DNA of 64,000 bases. Source: CAHJWH01 sp965198905 (lineage in GTDB: Bacteria > Pseudomonadota > Alphaproteobacteria > Caulobacterales > Caulobacteraceae). The notes beneath the pieces were generated by a model, which saw only the letters and a program-made list of their open reading frames with translations, was not told the DNA's origin and searched no databases. Of this stretch, positions 49,693 through 57,934 are shown piece after piece (position 1 is the stretch's first letter; each line of letters opens with the position of its first letter). Location of the stretch: positions 1,612,001 through 1,676,000 of the forward strand of contig OZ240678.1 of assembly GCA_965198905.1 (NCBI GenBank), written 5' to 3'. Made by a program: the position numbers and the translations under genes.

Positions 49693-50568
49693 GTGACGCC
49701 CCTTCCCTCCATGCAGACCCTGCGCGCCTTCGACGCCGCCGCCCGCCACGGCAGCTATTCGGTGGCCGCGGCCGAGCTGGGGGTCACCCATGGCGCGGTC
49801 AGCCACCGCATCCGCGAGCTGGAGGAGCGGCTGCAGACGCCCCTCTTCCGGCGGGCGAACCGGCGGATGGTCCCCACGCGGGAGGCTGTGGCCCTGCTGT
49901 CCCAGGTGCGCCAGGCGCTGGGGACTCTGGACCGGGCCTTCCCGGCGCCCGCGCCGGCGGGCTCGGTGCGGCTCGTGGTCAGCGTGCACCCGTCGTTGGC
50001 GGTGCGCTGGCTGGTGCCGCGGCTCGGCCGCTTCACCGCCGCCCACCCGGCCGTCGACCTGGAGGTCCGCTCCACCGCCGACCTGGACGACTTCCTCGAC
50101 CCTGGGGTCGACCTGGCGCTGCGCTACGGCGCGGGCGGCTGGGCCGATGCGGTGGACGAGCGGCTGAGCGGGGAGGTGCTCTTCCCGGTATGCGCGCCGG
50201 CCTACCGCGACCAGCTCTGCATCCGCGAGCCGGGCGACCTCGCCCGCTGCGTGCTGCTGCGCCACGCCTGGCAGCCCTGGTCGCCCTGGCTGCGCGAAGC
50301 CCGGCTGAAGCTGGAGGAGCCCCGGCTCGGCCCCACCCTGTCCGACAGCGCCATGATCGTGGAGGCGGCGGCGAGCGGCCAGGGCGTGGCGCTGGCCCGG
50401 CGGCTGTTCGTCCAAGGCGACCTGGCCAGCGGGCGGCTGGTGCGGCTGTTCGACGTCGAGGTGAAGGACGCCTACGCCTACCACATCGCCTGGCGGGCGG
50501 GATCAAGGCTCGGCGAGGCTTCGCTGGCCTTCGCCGCGTGGCTGCGGGCGGAGCTGGCGCCGGGTTAA
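49693..50568 (+). CDS. LysR-type regulator, GcvA-like
   Basis: The 291-aa protein has an N-terminal helix-turn-helix (LRAFDAAARHGSYSVAAAEL and THGAVSHRIRELEE, residues about 9-45). The periplasmic-binding-like effector domain follows from about residue 90 (GSVRLVVSVHPSLAVRWLVP). The LRAF-ARHGS-AA-L-VTHGAVS pattern is that of the GcvA/AmpR subgroup. Being divergent from the MFS operon with a palindrome between, it probably controls cluster A and itself. Confidence 0.9.
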   Translation: MTPLPSMQTLRAFDAAARHGSYSVAAAELGVTHGAVSHRIRELEERLQTPLFRRANRRMVPTREAVALLSQVRQALGTLDRAFPAPAPAGSVRLVVSVHPSLAVRWLVPRLGRFTAAHPAVDLEVRSTADLDDFLDPGVDLALRYGAGGWADAVDERLSGEVLFPVCAPAYRDQLCIREPGDLARCVLLRHAWQPWSPWLREARLKLEEPRLGPTLSDSAMIVEAAASGQGVALARRLFVQGDLASGRLVRLFDVEVKDAYAYHIAWRAGSRLGEASLAFAAWLRAELAPG

Positions 50569-50587
50569 GGCGCGACCCCGCGGCGGC

Positions 50588-51457
50588 TCACTCGGCGGCC
50601 AGGGCCGCGCCGCGCTGTTCGCGCAGGGTGACGTTGCGCACGTGGTACTGGAAGCGGTCCGGGCGGTAGTAGCCTAGGCTGAGCTGGACCGGCCGCCCGG
50701 AGGCGTCGCGCATGATGCGCTCGATCTTGAGCAGGGGCGCGGAGACGCTCACGTCCAGGGCGGCGGCCATCTGGGGTTCGGCGGCGACCGCGGTGATCCA
50801 CTGTTCGGCCTCGTGCGGCGCGGCGCCGGCGCGCTCGAGCAGCGCCAGGAAGGTCTTGTGGGCCACGTCCTCCACCGAGAAGCTGGCCGCGATGTCCTTG
50901 GGCGTGAAGGTGATCAGATAGGCCAGCGGCTGGCCTTCCAGCAGGCGGCGGCGCACCACGCGGTGCAGCAGGGCGTTGGCGGGCAGCTTCAGGGAGGACC
51001 CCGCCGCGGAGTCGCCGGCGCTCACCTCGCCGACCTCCAGCAGCTCGATCTGGGTCACTAGACCCATCTCCTGCAGGCTCTCGATCAGGTTGTCGAAGGA
51101 GCTGCGGACCATGGGGATCGAGGAACGGGGGGCGACGATCGTGCCGCGCCCGCGGTGGCGGCTGACCAGCTTGTCGGCGGCCAGCTCGTTGAGCGCCCGC
51201 TTGACGGTGATGCGCGAGACGGCGAACAGGCGGGTGAGCGCCTGCTCCCCGGGGAGCAGGGTTCCGGGACCGACCTCGTTCTGCTCGATGACGCCGCGCA
51301 TCACCATGTAGATCTGGTGGTAGAGGGGTGTCGGCTGGCCCTCATCCAGCATGTCGGGCGACAGCCGCATCTCCCAGAAATGGGCCGCGACCGCGTCCGG
51401 ATCGGCGTCCAGGGGAGCGCTGTCGCTCTTCGCGGTCATGTCGCGGGCGGTCGGCAT
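50588..51457 (-). CDS. GntR-family regulator with UTRA domain
   Basis: The protein (289 aa from ATG 51457; 283 aa from ATG 51439) has a winged helix (PLYHQIYMVMRGVIEQ ... LPGEQALTRLFAVSRITVKRAL). A UTRA effector domain follows, ending YYRPDRFQYHVRNVTL. This is the HutC subfamily. It lies directly downstream of the TonB receptor gene in the same direction. It probably controls cluster B through the palindromes at 54002 and 60069, an inference. Confidence 0.9.
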   Translation of the reverse strand: MPTARDMTAKSDSAPLDADPDAVAAHFWEMRLSPDMLDEGQPTPLYHQIYMVMRGVIEQNEVGPGTLLPGEQALTRLFAVSRITVKRALNELAADKLVSRHRGRGTIVAPRSSIPMVRSSFDNLIESLQEMGLVTQIELLEVGEVSAGDSAAGSSLKLPANALLHRVVRRRLLEGQPLAYLITFTPKDIAASFSVEDVAHKTFLALLERAGAAPHEAEQWITAVAAEPQMAAALDVSVSAPLLKIERIMRDASGRPVQLSLGYYRPDRFQYHVRNVTLREQRGAALAAE

Positions 51458-51594
51458 TGCAATCAGGACCTGTGGCCGTGACACGGGCCTCGTGACTACA
51501 CCGGCGCAGCTCCGCGATCGACCGAAAATGACGGCGGATGGCGCGCGCCGGCGCGTCACGGCGGGCGGGCGGCGCGGCCGCCCGCCCCTACCGC

Positions 51595-53940
51595 TCAGAA
51601 CTTGTAGGCGACGTTGACGTCGAACGTCCCCGGCTGGTTGAAGTAGTCCAGCCCGAGCAGGTCGGCGGTGCCGTAGTCGACCATCGTACAGTTCTTGCAT
51701 TCGGCCGTGATCGTCACCGGATACGCCTTGGGCGCGAAGGTGACGCCGAAGTCGATGAGCGTACGTGGCTTGTCCCGTCCGCCGGCCGGCGTGGGATAGG
51801 AGCTCGCCGACCCTTCGGTGTTGGCGGTGTCGAACCACTCGCGTGAGACATACTGCACCGCGAAGTTGGGCGTCACGGTCAGGAGCGGGAAGTCGAAGAT
51901 GTAGCTGGCGGTGGTGGAGAGGTCGAGCGCGGGCGTATACACCGGCGTCGCGAGCGCACCGTTCGCGCGCACGATGCCCGAGTCGCAGGTCCCGGCGACG
52001 CCGGCCAGACAGGACGCCTGCTGGTCGCGGATCAGCGCGCTCTGGTCAAAGTACATGGCCCGGATGGTGCTGATGTTCGCCCCGAGCGTGAGGCTGCGAA
52101 CCGGCTTCCAAGTGATGTTCGTCTCCAGGCCGTAGGCGGCGAGGTTGGCGGCGTTGCTGGTGTCGAAGCTATTGGTGGCGGGGTTGTCGGAGAGCAGCTG
52201 GTAGTTGTTCACGTTCTCATAGAAGGCGGTGGCGTTCACGCGCAGCCGCCGGTCCGACGTCTGGGAGCGGAAGCCGGTCTCGTACGACCAGATCGTCTCA
52301 GGCGAGAAGTTGTTGTAGTCCGCAGGACTGGCGCCGGTCAGGCCGTTCCAGCCGCCGCCCTGGAACCCCCGCGTGGCGGAGCCGAACACCATCAGGTTGG
52401 GATCGATCTGGTACTGCAACGCGATGCGCGGGGTGAACTCGTTGGCGTCCAGATGGGTTGGATAGCCTTCCGCCTGCACGTCGGCGGTTGTGTAGCCGGG
52501 GCCGGCGCCGCTGGGATGCAGCAAGGTCGTCTTGATCTCGTGGGTGAAGCGGCCTCCGAAGGTGAAGGTCAGCTTGGACGTCACCTTGAAGTCACCTTGC
52601 GCATAGACGGCCTCGGAGATCGTCTGGTTCTTCTCCAGCTGGTCGTTCAGCCCCAGCGCGAAGGCCGGGCCTAGACCGAGCACCTGACCGTAGTCGTTCG
52701 AGTTGGTCTCGAAGAGGTAGAAGGCCCCTGCGGTATAGTTCAGGCGCGTTCCCAGATCGCCGGTCCACTTGATCTCCTGAGAGTACTGCGAGTTCCGCAA
52801 CGCCTGGGCGAGGGTGATCTCCCCGGTGGGATAGGTGTCGCCGGGCTGCAGCGGACCCAGGCTCGCCGCGGGAAAGTCGGCGCCCAAGTGCTGGGATAGC
52901 CCACGCACGCCGGTGATGAAGTTGAGCGTGCCGGCGCTGAAGCTCGCCTTGATGTTGGAGGTCAGGCCGAAGCTGTTCACGAAAGCGCCTTGACCGAACG
53001 TCGACTTGGAGCCGCCGAGGTAGGGCTCGAGTGCGCCGCCCTGGGTGGTGAACCCAGAATAGGAGATACGCTCCTGGCCGCCGTCCGCCGGCTGGTTCAG
53101 AAGATTGGCGTTGTTGTTGTGCTCGTAATCGCCCGCGATGTCCCACCTGACGTTGGACAGCGCCGCCGGCAGGAAAGACACCGCCTCGCGCACGCCCCAG
53201 TTGTGCATGGTGTCCAGGCTCTGGCCGGTGGTGACGTCATGTACATAGCCGCTGTCGCCCACGGCGTAGGCGGAGGTGCGCGTGAGGATCTGGCTGTTGA
53301 TCGGCAGGTTGACCGATCCGCGGAACGTGTACCCGTCATAGGAGCCGCCGCCTGCCTGGGCGTCACCCCCGAAGGTCTCGCCGGGCTTCTGCAGGGTGAC
53401 GACGATGGCGCCGCCGGTGGAATTACGCCCGAACAACGTGCCCTGCGGGCCGTTCAGCACCTGGATCTGGTCAACGCCGAACAAGGCGAAGTTGTTGGCG
53501 TTCTGGCGCGATATGTAGATGTCGTCGATGTAAGTTCCGACCTGGGCCTCGAACGTAGGAAAGGACTGCGTCTGTCCAAGCCCACGGATGTAGTAGACGT
53601 TCGCCGAGCCTTGACCAACGTTGTTGGCCGCGAACATGTTGGGGACTTCACGGCCGAGGTCGAGGGTGCTGCCGATCTGCTGCGCCGCCAGAGCGTCACC
53701 GGAGAAGCTGGTGACCGAGATCGGCACGTTCTGAAGATTCTGGCTGCGGCGCTGGGCTGTCACGACCACTTCCTGGAGCGCGGTGGAGCCTGCCGCGCTG
53801 GCCTCCGGCGCCGGCGTCTGCGGCGGCGTGTTGGCGGCGGGCGGAGCGGCGATCGTACTTTGCGCCTGCGCGGCCGACGCGGCGGCGAGGATCGCCAGCG
53901 AGACACCAAGGCAAGCCGAAGCTCTGACAGTCTTCCTCAT
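51595..53940 (-). CDS. TonB-dependent outer-membrane receptor
   Basis: The 781-aa protein has a signal peptide ending about residue 27 (AASAAQAQ). A TonB-box-like stretch and plug start at EVVVTAQRRSQNLQNVPISV, and the plug continues to VQVLNGPQGTLFGRNSTGGA-type sequence. A 22-strand barrel ends in the terminal aromatic VNVAYKF. Caulobacterales use such receptors to import carbohydrates, aromatics and other large molecules. Next to catabolic genes it is likely to take up the cluster B substrate. Confidence 0.93.
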   Translation of the reverse strand: MRKTVRASACLGVSLAILAAASAAQAQSTIAAPPAANTPPQTPAPEASAAGSTALQEVVVTAQRRSQNLQNVPISVTSFSGDALAAQQIGSTLDLGREVPNMFAANNVGQGSANVYYIRGLGQTQSFPTFEAQVGTYIDDIYISRQNANNFALFGVDQIQVLNGPQGTLFGRNSTGGAIVVTLQKPGETFGGDAQAGGGSYDGYTFRGSVNLPINSQILTRTSAYAVGDSGYVHDVTTGQSLDTMHNWGVREAVSFLPAALSNVRWDIAGDYEHNNNANLLNQPADGGQERISYSGFTTQGGALEPYLGGSKSTFGQGAFVNSFGLTSNIKASFSAGTLNFITGVRGLSQHLGADFPAASLGPLQPGDTYPTGEITLAQALRNSQYSQEIKWTGDLGTRLNYTAGAFYLFETNSNDYGQVLGLGPAFALGLNDQLEKNQTISEAVYAQGDFKVTSKLTFTFGGRFTHEIKTTLLHPSGAGPGYTTADVQAEGYPTHLDANEFTPRIALQYQIDPNLMVFGSATRGFQGGGWNGLTGASPADYNNFSPETIWSYETGFRSQTSDRRLRVNATAFYENVNNYQLLSDNPATNSFDTSNAANLAAYGLETNITWKPVRSLTLGANISTIRAMYFDQSALIRDQQASCLAGVAGTCDSGIVRANGALATPVYTPALDLSTTASYIFDFPLLTVTPNFAVQYVSREWFDTANTEGSASSYPTPAGGRDKPRTLIDFGVTFAPKAYPVTITAECKNCTMVDYGTADLLGLDYFNQPGTFDVNVAYKF

Positions 53941-54001
53941 GTCGACCCCTCCATGCAGCTGGTCGGCGACCCCATCCACCACCATTCCGCCATGCTATGT
54001 T

Positions 54002-54017
54002 GGTATATCCTTATACC
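54002..54017. promoter_or_regulatory. Palindrome upstream of the TonB receptor gene
   Basis: GGTATA-TCCT-TATACC is a perfect 6-bp inverted repeat with a 4-base spacer, 62 bp before the receptor start. It is a candidate GntR operator. It is the most AT-rich point of the 122-bp gap. Confidence 0.5.
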
Positions 54018-54062
54018 TTTTGCAAATGCTGCCTGCGATGCGCCGCCGCTTTCCCCGGTATG

Positions 54063-54764
54063 TTAAGTCTCGGGCAAATGACCGTCGTTTAGCCCGCTTT
54101 TTGCGCGTTTTCGGCCATCCACGGCTCCGTGTGGCTTCGCGTCCGGCGCAGCCAGCCGGGCGATGGCAAAGCCTTCGTCCACGACCTCGGCGTACTTGGC
54201 CTGCAGGTCGAAGAGGTTGGAGTCCTGCACGCGTGGGTCCCGGTCGCCGCAGGCCTGGCGGACCAGGAAGGGCGCGAATCCGTTCTGCAGCGCGTCCAAG
54301 GCCGAGGCGCGCACGCAGCCCGAGGTGGAGAAGCCGCACAGGACCAAGGTGTCGACCTCGATCGCGCGCAACGTCGAAGCCAGGGACGTGCCGAAGAAGG
54401 CGGAGGCGTACTGCTTGGTGACCACCACCTCGTCGGGCCGGGGCGCGATCCCCCTGCAGAAAGCGCCGTAAGGCGAGCCTTGGTCGAACAGCTTGAGCGC
54501 CGGGACCTTGCGGTAGAAGAGCCCGCCATCCAGCCCACCGGCCTGATAGACCACCTGGGTGTAGGCCACCGGCGCGCCGCCCGTGCGCGCCGCCTCGATC
54601 AGGCGCAGCGTGCTGGCCAGGGCCGCCTCGACCCCGGCGTACAGAGGGGAGTCGTTGGCGGTGTAGGCCTGCACCACGTCCACCACCAGCAGCGCCGGAC
54701 GCCGCCCGAACGGCAGCCGCCCGCCGAAGCCGGCGCGGGCGTAGTCGTCCTCCAGCCCGCTCAT
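54063..54764 (-). CDS. Isochorismatase-family cysteine amidohydrolase
   Basis: The 233-aa protein hydrolyses a C-N bond. It resembles N-carbamoylsarcosine amidase and maleamate amidohydrolase. The catalytic triad is readable: D29 in LLVVDVVQAY, K117 in VVVTKQYASAFFGT, and C150 in CGFSTSGCVRASALDA. Its ATG overlaps the CoA-transferase stop (ATGA), so it belongs to the hyuA-hyuB-caiB unit. Which amide it cleaves is unknown, though a carbamoyl or amide product of the hydantoinase would fit. Confidence 0.88.
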   Translation of the reverse strand: MSGLEDDYARAGFGGRLPFGRRPALLVVDVVQAYTANDSPLYAGVEAALASTLRLIEAARTGGAPVAYTQVVYQAGGLDGGLFYRKVPALKLFDQGSPYGAFCRGIAPRPDEVVVTKQYASAFFGTSLASTLRAIEVDTLVLCGFSTSGCVRASALDALQNGFAPFLVRQACGDRDPRVQDSNLFDLQAKYAEVVDEGFAIARLAAPDAKPHGAVDGRKRAKSGLNDGHLPET

Positions 54765-55999
54765 ACCACCCCGCGCGCCTTCAGCTCGGCCAGGGCGGCG
54801 TCGTCCAGGCCCAGGCGGTCCCCATAGACCTCGCCGTTGTGCTGGCCGACCTCCACGGGCGCGGGCGTGCGCACCCGGCCGGGCGTGACGGAGAGCTTGG
54901 GGAAGACGTTTTGCATCTTCACCGTGCCCCAGCGGGGATGCGGCACCTCGATGATCGACTCGCGCGCGGCGAACTGGGGGTCGGCCAGCATGTCCGGGGC
55001 GCGATAGATGCGGCCGGCCGGCACCTGCGCCTGGATCATGAGCGCCTCCAGCTCGTCGACGCTGAGTGTGCGGGTCCAGTCGGCGATCAGGGCGTCCAGT
55101 TCGACCTGGTGCTTGCCGCGCTGGATGTGGTTGGCGTAGCGGGGGTCGGTCGCCAGCTCCGGCCGGCCCATGGCCGTGCAGAGCCGGCCGAAAACCGTGT
55201 CCTGGTTGGCGCCGATCAGATACTCCCCGTCGCGGCAGGGATAGACGTTGGAGGGCGCGATACCCGGCAGCGCGGAGCCGGAGCGTTCGCGGATGTAGCC
55301 CATGTGCTGGTAGTCGGGGATCAGGCTCTCCATGACCTGCAGCACGCTTTCGTAGAGCGAGCTGTCCACCACCTGGCCCTGGCCGGTCAGCTCGCGGTGG
55401 TGCAGCGCCGCCAGCGCGCCCATGCAGCCGTAGGTGGCCGCGAGCGCATCGCCGATCGAAACGCCCATGCGAGAGGGCGCCCGGTCGGCGTCGCCCACAA
55501 TGTAGCGCCAGCCGCCCATGGCCTCGCCGATGCCGCCGAAGCCCGCGCGCTGGGCGTAAGGGCCGGTCTGGCCGTAGCCCGACACCCGCACGATGATCAG
55601 GCCAGGGTTGTCCTGGTGCAGGCGCTCGGGTCCCAGCCCCCAGCCCTCCAGCGTTCCGGGGCGGAAGTTCTCGATCAGCACGTCGGCGCCCAGGATCAGC
55701 CGCCGCGCCAGGTCCTGGCCCTCCGGCATGCGCAGGTTGGCGGTTACCGAGCGCTTGTTGCGCCCCACCACCTCCCACCAGAGTGGATAGTCGCCCCGGC
55801 CCCAGTCGCGCATGGGGTCGCCCTTGCCCGGTGGCTCGATCTTGACGACATCGGCGCCCATGTCGCCGAGCAGCTGGCCGCAGAACGGACCGGCGATCAG
55901 CTGGCCCATTTCCACGACCTTCAGCCCCTTCAAGGGGCCTGTATTCTCCACCGGCGCGCCCCTGGATGCGGCGGCGGCTTTCCCCTCCTCTTCAGTCAT
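54761..55999 (-). CDS. CaiB/BaiF-family CoA-transferase
   Basis: The 412-aa class III CoA-transferase moves CoA between carboxylic acids. It shows GLKVVEMGQLIAGPFCGQLL, DVVKIEPPGKGDPMRDWG, and the catalytic Asp in GVSIGDALAA (about D184). It starts 8 bp after the hyuB stop and overlaps the amidohydrolase gene. In the pathway it would activate an acid before cleavage by the lyase at 60086. Donor and acceptor are unknown. Confidence 0.92.
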   Translation of the reverse strand: MTEEEGKAAAASRGAPVENTGPLKGLKVVEMGQLIAGPFCGQLLGDMGADVVKIEPPGKGDPMRDWGRGDYPLWWEVVGRNKRSVTANLRMPEGQDLARRLILGADVLIENFRPGTLEGWGLGPERLHQDNPGLIIVRVSGYGQTGPYAQRAGFGGIGEAMGGWRYIVGDADRAPSRMGVSIGDALAATYGCMGALAALHHRELTGQGQVVDSSLYESVLQVMESLIPDYQHMGYIRERSGSALPGIAPSNVYPCRDGEYLIGANQDTVFGRLCTAMGRPELATDPRYANHIQRGKHQVELDALIADWTRTLSVDELEALMIQAQVPAGRIYRAPDMLADPQFAARESIIEVPHPRWGTVKMQNVFPKLSVTPGRVRTPAPVEVGQHNGEVYGDRLGLDDAALAELKARGVV

Positions 56000-56007
56000 G
56001 GGCGCGG

Positions 56008-57897
56008 CTATTCCGCTGCCATGCGCATGGCGCGCGACAGGCTGCGCCAGACCGGCGGGCGCGGGGCGGGCAGGCCGGTCTGCGCCTCGCAGGTCTCGCG
56101 CAGGGTCTCGAGCGGCGGGCCGCGGTCGAACACCTCCAGCGCGTTCCTGTGGGCGCGAAGGTCCGCGCGCAGCGCCGTGGTCGCCGCCGCGTCCACCTGC
56201 CCCGCCTCGTCGGCCACCACGCCGTAGGCGCGCGCGCCCTGCACGCTCACCAGGCCGCGGCGGATCTCCAGGCCCACCAGCTCCGCGTCGCGCTCCAGCG
56301 GGTCGCCCCAGCCCCCGCCGCCCCAGGTGACGTAGTGCAGCAGGTCGCCCGGCTCGACCTGGACGTTGTCGCACTTGGACGGCAGGACGATGGTCCCGCC
56401 GGACGCCCTCTCCAGGTGCTTGTAAGAGCGCATGCCGGGCTTGCCGCCGTTCACGCCCCAGGGCGGAATGAACCAGCGGTCGTCGTGGATGGCGATGGTC
56501 CCGGGCTCCAGGAAGCGGTAGCTCATCTGAATGCCGTTGCCGCCGCGGAAGAGCCCTGCGCCCCCGCTGTCGGCCACGCTCTCGTAGCGCTCGATGCGCA
56601 TGGGGAAGTAGCGCTCCAGAAACTCGTTGGGGACGTTGGTGAACCCCGGCCACAGCGAATGGCCGTCCGCCCCGTCGCCGAAGGGCCGCCCCGGGATGCC
56701 GCCGAAGCCGATCTGGAACAGCTGGAACCACTGGCCCTCGGCGTCGTAGCCGGAGAACATCAGGTGGGGTGAGGAGGAGAAGCCGGCGGCGCAGAGGAAC
56801 TGCGGGGTCTTCTGGCCGAGCAGCGCGCCCAGCACGTCGAAGATGCGGCCCAGCGCATGGGTGCGGCAGGAGAGCGCCGCCGGGAACTTCGGCTTGAGCA
56901 GGGACCCGTCGGGGATGCGCACCTCGACCAGGTCGTAGAAGCCGTCGTTGAACATGATCTGCGGGTCGAACACCATGACCATGTAGATGCCGAAGAACAT
57001 CTTGAACATGTTCTCGTTCATGTAGAAGTTGATCGAGCTTTCCGACTGCGGGTCGGTGCCCTCGAAGTCGAGCAAGACCCGCTCGCCGTCGCGCCACATG
57101 GTGCACTTGATCTTGAACGGCCCGGCGCCCCGGCCGTCGTCGCAGATGTAGTCCTCAAACGAGACCGGCTCCTCGCCGATGGAGGTGGCGATCAGCTGCT
57201 TCATGGCGCGGTGGTTGCGGGCCAGCAGCTCCTCCAGCGCGGAGTTGAACACCTCCTCGCCGAAGCGGTCGCAGAGCTCCAGCACCCGCCTTCCGCCCAC
57301 CTTGCAGGCGGCGACGATGGCGTGCAGGTCGGCCTTGTACCATTCGGGCATGCGCGACTGGTGGGCGGCGATCTTGACGATGTCGCCCTGCAGCTCGCCT
57401 TTGCGGTAGAGCTTCACCGGGGGCATCCGCAGCCCCTCCTCGAACACCGAGCCGGCGTCGGTGGGGAGCGAGCCCGGCACCTTGCCGCCGATGTCGGTCA
57501 TGTGGCCGAACATGGCCGACCAGGCGATCAGCCGGCCGCTGCGGTAGATGGGCGCGATGCACAGCTGGTCGGAGTTGTGGCTGATCGCGCCTTCCACCGC
57601 GTAAGGGTCGCCGACCAAGATGAGGTCGCCTTCCTCAATGTCGCCGTCGAAGCCGCGCAGGAAACCGTCGATGAAGGAGCCGAACTGGCCCACCACCATG
57701 CGCCCCTTGCGGTCGGCGATCAGCGGGAAGGCGTCGCCCTGCTCGCGGATGCCGGGGGAGAGCGCGGTGCGGAACAGGGTGGCGTCCATCTCCACCCGCG
57801 CATTGCGCAGCGCATTCTCGATGATGTCCAAGGTGACGGGATCGACGGACGCCGAGGCGAAGGGGCGGTCGTCGGACTGCAGTATGCGGGCGGGCAT
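56008..57897 (-). CDS. Hydantoinase B/oxoprolinase family subunit
   Basis: The 629-aa protein is the HyuB-type subunit of ATP-dependent cyclic amidohydrolases and acetone/acetophenone carboxylases. It begins VDPVTLDIIENALRNARVEM, with the metal-binding segment HNSDQLCIAPIY and FGHMTDIGGKVPGS. The C-terminal GGGGWGDPLERD closes the domain. It is paired with hyuA just upstream. N-methylhydantoin, 5-oxoproline, a lactam or a ketone are possible substrates. Confidence 0.92.
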   Translation of the reverse strand: MPARILQSDDRPFASASVDPVTLDIIENALRNARVEMDATLFRTALSPGIREQGDAFPLIADRKGRMVVGQFGSFIDGFLRGFDGDIEEGDLILVGDPYAVEGAISHNSDQLCIAPIYRSGRLIAWSAMFGHMTDIGGKVPGSLPTDAGSVFEEGLRMPPVKLYRKGELQGDIVKIAAHQSRMPEWYKADLHAIVAACKVGGRRVLELCDRFGEEVFNSALEELLARNHRAMKQLIATSIGEEPVSFEDYICDDGRGAGPFKIKCTMWRDGERVLLDFEGTDPQSESSINFYMNENMFKMFFGIYMVMVFDPQIMFNDGFYDLVEVRIPDGSLLKPKFPAALSCRTHALGRIFDVLGALLGQKTPQFLCAAGFSSSPHLMFSGYDAEGQWFQLFQIGFGGIPGRPFGDGADGHSLWPGFTNVPNEFLERYFPMRIERYESVADSGGAGLFRGGNGIQMSYRFLEPGTIAIHDDRWFIPPWGVNGGKPGMRSYKHLERASGGTIVLPSKCDNVQVEPGDLLHYVTWGGGGWGDPLERDAELVGLEIRRGLVSVQGARAYGVVADEAGQVDAAATTALRADLRAHRNALEVFDRGPPLETLRETCEAQTGLPAPRPPVWRSLSRAMRMAAE

Positions 57898-57934
57898 GGG
57901 CTGGCTCTCCGGAGCAGGCGCTCAGACGGGCGGT

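Noticed and set aside
39905..54764. A complete nicotinate (nic) degradation pathway
   Set aside because: An FAD monooxygenase, a racemase-fold protein, an isochorismatase-family enzyme and an alpha/beta hydrolase recall NicC, NicE, NicF and NicD. However, no NicX or NicAB is present, the genes are in two separate clusters, and the racemase-fold protein lacks the second catalytic Cys of maleate isomerase.
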